DNA of 64,000 nt, taken from Corallococcus macrosporus DSM 14697. GTDB lineage: Bacteria; Myxococcota; Myxococcia; Myxococcales; Myxococcaceae. Where the stretch lies: contig NZ_CP022203.1 of the NCBI RefSeq assembly GCF_002305895.1, positions 6,730,001 through 6,794,000 on the forward strand. The letters are read 5' to 3'. The notes beneath the pieces are model-generated. The model searched no databases, was not told the DNA's origin, and was given only the letters and a program-made list of their open reading frames with translations. The translations under genes were made by a program, and so were the position numbers. Positions 1-7,761 of the stretch are shown piece by piece; the first letter of the stretch is position 1; each line of letters starts with the position of its first letter.

Positions 1-2750
1 CGGTTCGCCGTGGCCTTGGACTCCTGGATGCGCTGCACGCACAGCGAGCACTTCTCCATGACGCCCCGGCTGCGCACCACGACGTCCGGGTTGAGCACCA
101 TCCGCTCCAGCGGCTCGGCGTGCTCGGAGTCGAACCAGTTGAAGCGACGGACCTTGGTGGGGCAGTTGTTGGCGCAGTAGCGCGTGCCGACGCAGCGGTT
201 GTAGACCTGCTGGTTGAGGCCCTCGCTGGAGTGCACCGTGGCCAGCACCGGGCACACCGTCTCGCACGGCGCGTTCTCACAGTGCTGGCACATCATCGGC
301 TGGTGGACGACCTGGGGGTTGGCCTCGTCACCTTGGTAGTACCGGTCGATGCGCATCCAGTGCATCTCGCGTCGGCGCAGCACCTCGTCGCGGCCCACGC
401 TGGGGATGTTGTTCTCCGCCTGGCACGACACCACGCAGGCCGAGCACCCCGTGCAGGCGCTCAGGTCCACCGCCAGCGCCCAGCGGTGCCCCTTGTACTC
501 GTGGCCCGACCACAGGGAGAGCGAGTGCCCTCCCCCGCCGTGCCCCGCCTGCACCTCGTTGCCCGCGCGCGGGTTGGCCAGGAAGGCGGCCAGCTCCGCC
601 TCGCGCACGTGCGGCCGTCCCTCCAGCCGGTGGTGCGTCTGCGTCAGCGCCAGGGGCTGCTGCTCGCCCGTGGCCCGCACCGTGACGCCGGGCACCACGC
701 GCCGCGCCCGCCCGTCCACCACCGCCGACAGCGGGTAGCCGTTGACGCCGATGCCGTCCGCGACGCGCCCGGCGTGGGTGCGGCCGTAGCCCACCGCCAC
801 CGCGATGACGGAGGGGTGCGTCCCCGCCTGCACCAGCACGGGCACCGACAGCGTCGTGCTCCCCGCGCGAACCTGGACGACGTCGCCGTCCTCGAGGCCC
901 AGCGCCTTCGCGCGCGCCGGGGCGATGCACGCCGGGTTGCCCCAGGTCACCTTGGTGATGGGGTCCGCCACCTCCTGGAGCCACGCGTTGTTCGCCGGCG
1001 CGCCGTCACGCAGCGCCACCGTGGGGTACAGCACCAGCTCCCACTCCGCCGCGTGGCGAGCCACACCGGCCAGCGCCTTCGCCAGCCCCTCCTCGCGGAA
1101 GACGGGCGCCTCCACCGAAGCGGCGCCGAGCGTCACCACGCCACGGCGGAGGGCATCGTCCCAGAAGGCGCTGAAGCCCTGGAGCGCTCCACCGGCCCGA
1201 GGGAAGACCTCCGCCTCCCACCGCGCGCGGAGGAAGTCGTAGTGCGCCTGGGGTGCCCCCACCCACTGGAGCAGTGATTCCACCGCGCCGCGCGTCTCGT
1301 GCAGCGGCGCCACCGCGGGCTGGCGCAGGGACACCACGCCCCGGCGCACCTCGGCGTCGCCCCACGACTCCAGCGCCGTGGCCTCCGGCGCGTGCAGCCC
1401 CACGTGGACGGCCGTCTCGTCCCGCCGGTCGCTGGTGGACAGGGTGAGCGGCACGTCCTTCAGCAGCGCCGCCAGCTCCGCGCCGCGCGGGTCGGTGTAG
1501 ACGGGATTGGTGCCCATGAAGAGCACCGCGCCCACGGCCCCGGCGCGCAGCTCCGTGAGCAGCGTGTCCATGGACAGCGCGTCCGCGTCCAACACCGTGC
1601 CGTCCGCCAGCGACACCGTGTGGCCCTCGTTGCCCAGCAGCGCATTGGCGGTGCTGGCCAGCACCTGCATGGCCACGTCATCGCCCCCCGCCACCACCAG
1701 GGCCTCCCGACGTTGGGCCCACAGCGCGTCCGCGAGCTCCGCCCTGGTCGCCTCCTCCAGCGCGGGCGGCAGCGAGGCCAGCCCGGGCACCTCGCGGCCG
1801 GCCTTCACCGCCAGGCGCCGCACCAGGTCCGCCAGCACCAGCGCCATGTCGGAGGGCGCCACCACGAAGCGGCGGTCCGCGGCGGCGCCGGTGAGCGTCA
1901 TCAACGGCTCCACCTGGTAGTGCCGCGACATCGTCCGGCGCCGGGCCGCGTCGCGCGACTCCGCGTACTGCCGGGTGAAGGCCACGGGCGACACCCACGT
2001 CCCCAGGAAGTCCGCGCCGAAGCTGGCGATGACGGCGGCCTTGTCGAAGCGGTAGTCCGGCACGGCGCGCACGCCATGAGTCACCAGGTAGGCGTCAGCG
2101 ATGGCGGACAGCTCGCCCAGGGGCTCGTCGCGCACCGTGCGCGCGGTGGGGTACGCGGCCAGGAAGCGCTTCATCGCCGCCTCCGCCGTGGGGCCCAGGT
2201 GCCAGGGCAGCACCACGCGGATGCCCTTCCCCGCCTCGGTGGCCTCGCGCAGCGCCTGGGTGACGTCCGCGTCCACCTCGGCCCAGGACACGCGCTTCGT
2301 GGCGCGGGTGGGGTAGCGGGCGCGGCTGGCGTCGTAGAGCGACAGCACGGACGCCTGGCCCACCGCGCACACGCCGCCGCGCGACACGGGATGTTCGTCG
2401 TTGCCCTCCACCTTGATGGGACGGCCGTCGCGCGTCTTCAGCAGCAGGCCGCACTGGGCGCTGCACCCGTTGCAGGTGGACGCGTACCAGAGCGCCAGCC
2501 CCGGCGTGACTTCATCCGGGCGCGCCACGTAGGGGATGATCTGCTGCACCGGCGCGCGCTGGCAGGCCACCATGGCCGCCGCGGCGCTCAGGCCCATCAG
2601 CTTGAAGAAGTCCCGGCGGCTGTTCGCATCCGGCGGCGTGGCGGCGACGCCCACGGGGAGCGGCTCCGTGAACTCGTCCTGGGACAGGGCGCCAACGTCG
2701 CCAGCGCGCTCCACCAGGCTCTGCCAGTACTTGGGAAGTGGGTCGGACAT
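1..2750 (-). CDS. actB: ActB-like molybdopterin/iron-sulfur subunit of alternative complex III (3' end outside window)
   Basis: This encodes the large iron-sulfur subunit of alternative complex III, which oxidises quinol and passes electrons to periplasmic cytochromes. About 916 residues are visible and the C-terminus lies beyond base 1. In order there are a short N-terminal segment, a twin-arginine motif SRRDFFKLMG at residues 44-53 followed by a hydrophobic stretch, a molybdopterin-oxidoreductase-like domain whose first cysteines are C93, C96 and C100, and from about residue 763 a ferredoxin-like part with clusters CTGCSACVVSC, CQHCENAPCETVCP, CVGTRYCANNCP and CSLC. This fused layout is typical of ActB, where the molybdopterin domain is known to lack the cofactor. 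The start was chosen because GAGGAG lies 8 bases upstream and overlaps the stop of the preceding actA gene. It is the last visible gene of a minus-strand operon. Confidence 0.9.
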   Translation of the reverse strand, partial: MSDPLPKYWQSLVERAGDVGALSQDEFTEPLPVGVAATPPDANSRRDFFKLMGLSAAAAMVACQRAPVQQIIPYVARPDEVTPGLALWYASTCNGCSAQCGLLLKTRDGRPIKVEGNDEHPVSRGGVCAVGQASVLSLYDASRARYPTRATKRVSWAEVDADVTQALREATEAGKGIRVVLPWHLGPTAEAAMKRFLAAYPTARTVRDEPLGELSAIADAYLVTHGVRAVPDYRFDKAAVIASFGADFLGTWVSPVAFTRQYAESRDAARRRTMSRHYQVEPLMTLTGAAADRRFVVAPSDMALVLADLVRRLAVKAGREVPGLASLPPALEEATRAELADALWAQRREALVVAGGDDVAMQVLASTANALLGNEGHTVSLADGTVLDADALSMDTLLTELRAGAVGAVLFMGTNPVYTDPRGAELAALLKDVPLTLSTSDRRDETAVHVGLHAPEATALESWGDAEVRRGVVSLRQPAVAPLHETRGAVESLLQWVGAPQAHYDFLRARWEAEVFPRAGGALQGFSAFWDDALRRGVVTLGAASVEAPVFREEGLAKALAGVARHAAEWELVLYPTVALRDGAPANNAWLQEVADPITKVTWGNPACIAPARAKALGLEDGDVVQVRAGSTTLSVPVLVQAGTHPSVIAVAVGYGRTHAGRVADGIGVNGYPLSAVVDGRARRVVPGVTVRATGEQQPLALTQTHHRLEGRPHVREAELAAFLANPRAGNEVQAGHGGGGHSLSLWSGHEYKGHRWALAVDLSACTGCSACVVSCQAENNIPSVGRDEVLRRREMHWMRIDRYYQGDEANPQVVHQPMMCQHCENAPCETVCPVLATVHSSEGLNQQVYNRCVGTRYCANNCPTKVRRFNWFDSEHAEPLERMVLNPDVVVRSRGVMEKCSLCVQRIQESKATAN

Positions 2751-2762
2751 GGATGGGACTCC

Positions 2763-3395
2763 TCAGCGGTGGCAGCTCGAGCAGTCCGTGGGGGGCTGCA
2801 GGATTCGAGGGGCCTTCAGCGGCTCTGGCGCGGGCGCGCCGGACGACAGGGCCAACAGCTCTCCGGCGCGAGGCGCGGAGGGCGGCGGCGCGGACACCTG
2901 CTTCGCCGCCGTGTCGCGGTGGCAGTCCAGGCACCAGCCCATCGTCATGGGCTCCTTCTGCTCCACGCGCACCATCTCCTGCACGGGGCCGTGGCACGTC
3001 TGGCAATCCAGTCCCGCGCCCACGTGGCTGGCGTGGTTGAAGTACGCGTGGTCCGGCAGGCGGTGGATGCGCACCCACGCCAGGGGCTTGTTCTCCGCCA
3101 CCGCCGCCGCGACCTTCTGAATCTCCGGCGAGTCCGTCTTCACCTGCGTGTGGCAGTTCATGCACACGCTGGTGGAGGGCACGCCGGCGTGGCGGCTCTT
3201 CTCCGCGCCCACGTGGCAGTACTGGCAGTCCAGGCCGTACTGCCCGGCGTGGACGGCGTGGGAGAAGGCCACGGGCTGCTCGGGCATGTAGCCCTGCTGG
3301 TTGTTCACCGGGCCGCTGCACCCCGCCAGGGCGAGGGCCATCCAGCCGCCCAGGGTGAGGGCACGACAAGGGATGCGAGTCGAGGCGTCTTTCAT
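2763..3395 (-). CDS. actA: ActA-like pentaheme cytochrome c lipoprotein
   Basis: This 210-residue protein is the multiheme cytochrome of alternative complex III. Five CxxCH heme-binding motifs are visible (CQYCH, CMNCH, CQTCH, CLDCH, CSSCH), the last at the very C-terminus. The N-terminus has a hydrophobic segment ending in LALAGC, a lipobox, so the mature protein is probably a periplasm-facing lipoprotein. Additional histidines (FSHAVH, YFNHASH) are available as distal heme ligands. It lies 12 bases upstream of the ActB gene, whose ribosome-binding site overlaps its stop codon, and 18 bases downstream of the NarI-like gene. The pairing with ActB makes the assignment firm. Confidence 0.9.
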   Translation of the reverse strand: MKDASTRIPCRALTLGGWMALALAGCSGPVNNQQGYMPEQPVAFSHAVHAGQYGLDCQYCHVGAEKSRHAGVPSTSVCMNCHTQVKTDSPEIQKVAAAVAENKPLAWVRIHRLPDHAYFNHASHVGAGLDCQTCHGPVQEMVRVEQKEPMTMGWCLDCHRDTAAKQVSAPPPSAPRAGELLALSSGAPAPEPLKAPRILQPPTDCSSCHR

Positions 3396-3413
3396 GACGG
3401 GTGCGCCGCCGCG

Positions 3414-4022
3414 TCAGCGGGCGGTCTCCTCCCGAGGCGTGACGAGCAGGGGCTCGGCGACAGGCTGTGGCCGCGCGCGGATGAAGGGAGCCAGCGCCAG
3501 CACCACCATTCCGGAGAGGGTGTGGAGCTGGACTATGAAGGGCGCCTGCGCCAGCAGCGTCGCGTCCGGGCTGAAGGCCAGCACCGAGCGCAGGTACGGC
3601 ACCACCACGTGGACGTACCAGGCCGAGCCCCAGCGCACCGCCACCGCCAGGTAGACGCCGGAGAGGGACTGCGCGAGCAGCAGCCCCAGCAGCGCGGCGC
3701 TGCGCCACTGCCCTTCCCGCGCGCGGCGCGCTGTCAAGCCCGCGAGGCCCCAGGCGAGCAGCAACCCTCCAACAAGGCTCACCGCCTCCAGCGTGAAGAG
3801 CCGCCCCGGCGACGCGTTGAAGGCCTGCATCGCCCGAGGCGCCAGCAGCCCCAGCAGGTGGTTGAGGGCCACGATGACGGCGCCGCCCAGCACGACGCGC
3901 CCCGAGAGCGTCCAGGGCGTGGGCTCACCCGCGGGGCGCTGGAACATCCACCTGCGCGCCACGCCCACCCCGGCCGCGCCCGCCGCCACGTAGGGGATGG
4001 CGGAGAAGAGGGCCTCACTCAC
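3414..4022 (-). CDS. NarI-like multi-pass membrane protein (putative heme b subunit)
   Basis: The 202-residue protein has about five hydrophobic segments and resembles the gamma subunit of respiratory nitrate reductase (NarI family), which binds two b hemes and takes electrons from quinol. Candidate ligand histidines lie in the membrane in NHLLGLLAP, WYVHVVVP and QLHTLSGM, the last followed by ALAPFIR, reminiscent of the NarI C-terminal helix. No nitrate reductase NarG/NarH genes are near; the gene sits directly upstream of actA and its start overlaps the stop of the preceding cytochrome gene by four bases (ATGA), so the products are probably made together. I infer an accessory membrane heme subunit of this alternative complex III. 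The family assignment is moderately sure, the role is inference. Confidence 0.65.
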   Translation of the reverse strand: MSEALFSAIPYVAAGAAGVGVARRWMFQRPAGEPTPWTLSGRVVLGGAVIVALNHLLGLLAPRAMQAFNASPGRLFTLEAVSLVGGLLLAWGLAGLTARRAREGQWRSAALLGLLLAQSLSGVYLAVAVRWGSAWYVHVVVPYLRSVLAFSPDATLLAQAPFIVQLHTLSGMVVLALAPFIRARPQPVAEPLLVTPREETAR

Positions 4023-4861
4023 GGCTGACCTCGCTTGGCTTGCGCGCCGAAGGCGACGCCCATGAACCCGAGCACCGCGAGCATCCCGACGACGCCCAGG
4101 TAGAAGAAGTCCCGGTCCGCGCGGGGCTTGCTGCCGTCGCGCGACACGTCCGCGAGGTACGCCTTGAGGGCGTATTGCTCCTCCTCCTCCAGCGGCGCCT
4201 TCGCGTACAGCGCGGCCATCATCGGCGTGTCCAGCTTCGCCAGCGCGGGCCGCATGCCCCGCTCGCCCATGCGCGCGAAGGCGAACGTCAGGTTGGGCCC
4301 CAGCGTGCCGCCGCCCGCCACGCCCAGGCCGCGCACGTCATGGCAGCCGATGCAGGCCGGGCCGCCCTTCGCCAGCGACTCCGTGCCCTCGAAGAGCCGG
4401 CGCCCCCGGGCGACCTCCTCGGGCGCCGCGTCCGTGCCCATCCTCGCCGCGGGCGAGGGCTTGCAGCCGCCCACACCTCGCTTCGTGCAGTCGCGGAAGA
4501 AGGCGTAGAGGGCGCCGCGCTCCTCCGGCGTGAGCTGCTGGTCCGGCATGCGGATGCCGTTGAACTGCTTCAGCAGCGCGGTGGCCACCGGGTCGCCCGC
4601 GTCGATGACGGCGCCCGGGCTGGTGATGAAGCGGGTGACCCACGCCTCGTCGCGCCGCTCCAGCACGCCGTGCAGGTCGGGGCCCACGCGGTCGCCCTCG
4701 CCCAGCGTGTGACAGGTGGCGCAGCGCTGGTGGAAGAGCGCCGCGCCCCGCGTGGCGCCCTGCGCCCCCGCCAGTGGCGCCGCCACCAGGGCCAGGAGCT
4801 GGATGACGGGGACGAACCTTCGCGCGAAGCGCGGCCGTCCTTCCTGGGCGTGTGTCCGCAT
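4019..4861 (-). CDS. Membrane-anchored two-domain cytochrome c
   Basis: This 280-residue protein has an N-terminal signal sequence (cleavage probably after AGA near residue 34), two class I cytochrome c domains with heme motifs CATCH and CIGCH, and a single C-terminal transmembrane helix (YLGVVGMLAVLGFMGVAF). It is therefore probably a periplasmic di-heme electron carrier tethered to the inner membrane. It is the first gene of the actA/actB operon and overlaps the next gene by four bases. A plausible job is to carry electrons from alternative complex III towards a terminal oxidase, analogous to the ActE cytochrome, but ActE normally has one heme, so it is not named. The upstream leader contains a hairpin and a direct repeat. 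Confidence 0.8.
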   Translation of the reverse strand: MRTHAQEGRPRFARRFVPVIQLLALVAAPLAGAQGATRGAALFHQRCATCHTLGEGDRVGPDLHGVLERRDEAWVTRFITSPGAVIDAGDPVATALLKQFNGIRMPDQQLTPEERGALYAFFRDCTKRGVGGCKPSPAARMGTDAAPEEVARGRRLFEGTESLAKGGPACIGCHDVRGLGVAGGGTLGPNLTFAFARMGERGMRPALAKLDTPMMAALYAKAPLEEEEQYALKAYLADVSRDGSKPRADRDFFYLGVVGMLAVLGFMGVAFGAQAKRGQP

Positions 4862-4887
4862 CGCCGCGTGCCCCTCCTCGAAGGGAG

Positions 4888-4906
4888 GCCGGGCTCACTG
4901 CCCGGC
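4888..4906. promoter_or_regulatory. 7-bp perfect inverted repeat in the leader of the cytochrome operon
   Basis: GCCGGGC and GCCCGGC form a perfect 7-bp stem with a 5-base loop about 30 bases upstream of the first gene of the cytochrome c/NarI/ActA/ActB operon. It could fold in the mRNA leader. No T-tract follows on the minus strand, so it is not a typical terminator. The function is unknown. Confidence 0.35.
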
Positions 4907-4989
4907 ACGCTCGACACGAATTGCAATGCGAAGGCCAGAATGACGAACGGCCAACACCCAGGCAGTCATGCGTGGGGGTTGGCCGTGGG

Positions 4990-5032
4990 AGCGCAGCATT
5001 TGCGCCGCGCGCCGTGGTTCAGCGCAGCATTT
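4990..5032. repeat. 12-bp direct repeat upstream of the alternative complex III operon
   Basis: AGCGCAGCATTT occurs at 4990-5001 and again at 5021-5032, identical over 12 bases with a 31-bp period, about three helical turns. It lies in the 183-bp gap between the small membrane protein gene and the start of the cytochrome operon, where the operon's promoter should be. The spacing suits two copies of a regulator bound on the same face of DNA. This is a candidate operator; no regulator is known. Confidence 0.4.
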
Positions 5033-5044
5033 ACCCGGCGGGGC

Positions 5045-5443
5045 TCACATCGCGGTGGTGGTGAACACGCCGCGGCCAATGGCCATGATGCCGCCGATGA
5101 TGAAGACGACGGACACCACCACGCCCACCAGCGGCAGCACGAAGGCCGGCTGCGGCTTGCGACGGTTGATGGACAGCGTCGCCTGCGCCACGCCGGCGGC
5201 GAGCACCATCATCACGATGTGCCCGATGAGCGCCGGGTAGTAGAAGCGCGTCACCAGCACGCCCACGCCCAGCAACACCTGGAGCTGGAGCAGCCCGGAG
5301 TAGGCGGAGCCCAGGATGCGCCCCAGCTTGTCGAAGGGCTTCCGCGTCGCCAGCCCGTAGGCGAAGTACGCGAGGGCCAGGATGCCAGCCAGCAGCACCA
5401 GATAGCGGAGCCCGGAGTGGGCGTAGAAGAGCATTCGGTCCAT
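5045..5443 (-). CDS. Small four-helix membrane protein of unknown function
   Basis: The 132-residue product is almost entirely hydrophobic with about four transmembrane segments. It begins MDRMLFYAHSGLRYLVLL; the HSGLR motif in the first helix and a later GHIVMM histidine resemble small membrane proteins that are sometimes annotated cytochrome b-like, so heme binding is possible but not shown. It is in the same orientation as the downstream alternative complex III operon (183-bp gap) and 41 bases downstream of the cytochrome c peroxidase gene. The context suggests a respiratory role, but I do not recognise a defined family. Confidence 0.6.
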   Translation of the reverse strand: MDRMLFYAHSGLRYLVLLAGILALAYFAYGLATRKPFDKLGRILGSAYSGLLQLQVLLGVGVLVTRFYYPALIGHIVMMVLAAGVAQATLSINRRKPQPAFVLPLVGVVVSVVFIIGGIMAIGRGVFTTTAM

Positions 5444-5484
5444 GGGCCTCGCTGCTTAGCAACGCGCGAGGCGCCGCGCACCTT

Positions 5485-6594
5485 TCAAGACGGGTCCGGC
5501 TTGGGCGTCTTCGCGGTGCTGGGGGGCAGCTCCGGCGGGGCGATGAGCTCGGCGGGGGGCAACTCCCCCGTGAGGCTCTTGAGGAAGGCGACCAGGTCGT
5601 CCACCTCCGCGTCCGTCAGGGTGCGCGCGAGCTGGTGCTTCGCCATCAGCCGCACCATCCGCGGCAGCTCCACCACGCTGCCGTCGTGCAGGTACGGCCC
5701 CGTCTTGTCCACGTTGAGGAGCGTGGGCACGCGGAACTTGCCCCGGTCATCCTCGTTCTTCGTGGCGTCGAAGCGGCCCGCGTCCTTCAGGCCCGGGTAG
5801 TCCTCGATGAGGCCCAGCTTCTGGAAGGACGTGCCGCCCACCGCCGGGCCGTTGTGGCACGTGGTGCAGCCGGTGGTGGCGAAGAGCTGGAGGCCCCGCT
5901 GCTCCTGCTCGGAGAGCGCGTCGTGCTTGCCGCCCACGAAGGCGTCGAAGCGGGACGTCGTGACGAGCTTGCGCTCGAAGGCGGCGATGGCGCGCGCGGC
6001 GTTGGCCATGGTGACGGGCTTCTTCTCCCCCGGGAAGGCCTCGCGGAAGCGCTTCGTGTACTCCGGGATGGAGGTCAGCGTGGCCACCACGCGCTTCTCG
6101 TCCGGCATGGCCATCTCCACCGGGTTGAGGATGGGCCCGGTGGCCTGCGCCTCCAGCGTGTCCGCGCGCCCGTCCCAGAACTGCGCGATGTGCCCCGCCG
6201 CGTTGTACACGGTGGGCGAGTTGCGCGTGCCCTTCAGCCCCTTGTGCCCGTCCGACAGCGCCTTGTTGTCCACGCCGAAGGTCGTCAGGCCGTGGCAGGT
6301 GTTGCAGGACACGTCGTGGTTCTTGGACAGGCGCGGCTCGAAGTAGAGCATGCGGCCCAGCGCCACCTGCGCCTCGGTGTCCTGGGGCGGGGGCGGCGCG
6401 TCCTTGCGCCGGGGCAGCGGCTTGAAGAAGTGCGCGAGCTGCTCGGGCGTCATCGGCTTGGGCGCCGGCAGCTTCTGCGCTTCCGGCGCGGCCACGGGCT
6501 CGGCGACGGGTGGCGGTGTGCGCTCACATCCCGCGAGCGCACTGACGCCCATCGCGGACAGCGAGAGCAGCGAGACCCACCGGTTCTGAATCAT
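5485..6594 (-). CDS. Di-heme cytochrome c peroxidase (CcpA/MauG family) lipoprotein
   Basis: This 369-residue protein belongs to the di-heme cytochrome c peroxidase family, which reduces hydrogen peroxide in the periplasm using electrons from cytochrome c. Two heme motifs are visible, CNTCH near residue 106 and CTTCH in the C-terminal domain ([15 protein letters not shown]). Typical family signatures such as [24 protein letters not shown] and FRVPTLLNV are present. The start MIQNRW was chosen because GGAGGG lies 6 bases upstream; an upstream in-frame extension looks non-coding. The N-terminus ends in SALAGC, a lipobox, so it is probably a lipoprotein. A Pro-rich linker follows, and a Pro/Lys-rich tail ends the protein. 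It is adjacent to respiratory genes and may protect them from peroxide. Confidence 0.9.
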   Translation of the reverse strand: MIQNRWVSLLSLSAMGVSALAGCERTPPPVAEPVAAPEAQKLPAPKPMTPEQLAHFFKPLPRRKDAPPPPQDTEAQVALGRMLYFEPRLSKNHDVSCNTCHGLTTFGVDNKALSDGHKGLKGTRNSPTVYNAAGHIAQFWDGRADTLEAQATGPILNPVEMAMPDEKRVVATLTSIPEYTKRFREAFPGEKKPVTMANAARAIAAFERKLVTTSRFDAFVGGKHDALSEQEQRGLQLFATTGCTTCHNGPAVGGTSFQKLGLIEDYPGLKDAGRFDATKNEDDRGKFRVPTLLNVDKTGPYLHDGSVVELPRMVRLMAKHQLARTLTDAEVDDLVAFLKSLTGELPPAELIAPPELPPSTAKTPKPDPS

Positions 6595-6886
6595 GGAAGC
6601 CCTCCATGGCCGCTTCGATAGCGCGGCGCAAGCTACCAGCAAGCGGCCCACGAGGAACGCCGCGTCGTGACATCCCCGCACGGCCGCTTTCCGGACCCAT
6701 CAGCCGCCAGCGTGCCTCCCCGCCCCCCGGGCACTCGGACGAACAGGCCCGGCTGCGGGATTCCCGACAGCGCGCTACCTCCAAGGCACAGGCTACCGGG
6801 CGTGTTCCACCGGACAGGCCCCCCGTCGTTCAGGGGTGGGCTCGCGGGGCATCGCCCGGCATCACCCAGGACCCTTCGGAGGATGG
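6595..6886. other. 292-bp divergent intergenic region
   Basis: The region separates the peroxidase gene (minus) from the ferredoxin-like gene (plus). The only feature supported is the GGAGG ribosome-binding site at 6878-6882 for the ferredoxin-like gene and GGAGGG for the peroxidase. The last 57 bases overlap the extended antisense frame of the YfiM-like gene. No convincing promoter or RNA was recognised. Confidence 0.4.
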
Positions 6887-7642
6887 ATGCGGGACGACAG
6901 CGGCGGTGGACCGGCGGCGGACGTGGAGGTGCTCGTCTGCCGGAAGTGCCTCATGAAGGGCGGCGCCCGGGCCGGAGGGCTGGACCTGCCGCGCTGGCTC
7001 CAGGGCACGCTCACCGAACGCGGCCTGGGTGAGCAGGTCCGCGTGTTGCCCTCGGGCTGCATGAACCAGTGCCCGCGCGGCAAGGTCACCGTGCTCGTCA
7101 GCCGCGCCTCCGGCCGAGGCGGCGCGCTGGTGACGGTGGACCCGCGGCTGCATCGCGAGGAGCTGGTACAGCTCGTCGAACGCCAGGCGCGAGGAGAAGC
7201 CGCCCCGGAAGGCCCCGCCCCAGGCGCCATCGAAGCCGAGCGTGGCGGGGCGACGCGGTAGCTCCGCCCGGGCCACCTCCGGCGCATCCTCGCGGCGGAA
7301 GAGGAGCCGGTCCACCAGGTACGACACCGCGAGCCCGGACGCCGTGCCGAGCCCGTCCCACGCCAGGTCCTTCATCGAGAACGTCGTCCCGCGCCCCTTG
7401 TCGTAGACCTCCTTGGCCACGCCCACGCCCATGGCCAGCCCCGCACCGGTGAGCCAGCGCGCGTGGGGGTTGTCGAAGAGGAGCGCCCCTCCGGTGTACC
7501 CCGCGCCCGCGAGCACGAAACACGCGGCGAAGTGCTTGGGCTTGTCCGGCCCCAGCCACGCGTCCCCGGACGCCGCGCGGCCATGGAGGGGGGCCAGGAG
7601 GACGAGCAGCAGCATGCTGGGCAGCAGGGCGGGCGGGCGCAT
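6830..7642 (-). CDS. YfiM-like (DUF2279-type) exported protein with an extended C-terminus
   Basis: The first 115 or so residues look like the YfiM family: a signal peptide, then DKPKHFAACFVLAGAGY, small helices with KEVYDKGRGTTFSMKDLAWDGLG, and a terminal hydrophobic segment. Members are small periplasmic or membrane-associated proteins of unknown function, about 100 residues long. Here the frame stays open for 270 residues. The segment RPATLGFDGAWGGAF may still be genuine, but from about residue 160 the sequence is rich in His, Ala and Arg and is the exact antisense of the ferredoxin-like gene, which looks non-coding in character. A stop codon may have been lost, or the reading frame shifted near 7160-7190. 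GGGAGG lies upstream of the start. Confidence 0.65.
   Translation of the reverse strand: MRPPALLPSMLLLVLLAPLHGRAASGDAWLGPDKPKHFAACFVLAGAGYTGGALLFDNPHARWLTGAGLAMGVGVAKEVYDKGRGTTFSMKDLAWDGLGTASGLAVSYLVDRLLFRREDAPEVARAELPRRPATLGFDGAWGGAFRGGFSSRLAFDELYQLLAMQPRVHRHQRAASAGGAADEHGDLAARALVHAARGQHADLLTQAAFGERALEPARQVQPSGPGAALHEALPADEHLHVRRRSTAAVVPHPSSEGSWVMPGDAPRAHP
6887..7261 (+). CDS. Thioredoxin-like [2Fe-2S] ferredoxin
   Basis: The 124-residue protein has the spaced cysteine pattern of the thioredoxin-like 2Fe-2S family: VCRKC near the N-terminus and, about 40 residues later, SGCMNQCPRGKVTVLV, which binds one [2Fe-2S] cluster. It is probably a small soluble electron carrier. The start was set at the ATG preceded by GGAGG four bases away. 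The last roughly 25 residues are rich in Gly, Ala, Glu and Pro and overlap the C-terminal part of the YfiM-like gene on the other strand, so the true C-terminus may be a poorly conserved extension. The whole gene lies antisense to the extended frame of that neighbour. Confidence 0.75.
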   Translation: MRDDSGGGPAADVEVLVCRKCLMKGGARAGGLDLPRWLQGTLTERGLGEQVRVLPSGCMNQCPRGKVTVLVSRASGRGGALVTVDPRLHREELVQLVERQARGEAAPEGPAPGAIEAERGGATR

Positions 7643-7761
7643 GTCCCTCCCTGTAGCACCACACGACCCGTCAGGGCGCCCTGTCTCTCCGTGAAGGAGC
7701 GGCTGGCGGGTTCATGCGTTTTGGAGACGGGGCCCCAGTCACGGCCTATGCTGGGGACCTC

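Noticed and set aside
120-1277. Long plus-strand open frames opposite actB
   Set aside because: They are antisense to a gene with clear TAT and iron-sulfur motifs, and their composition (many His, Arg, Ala) is typical of GC-rich shadow frames.
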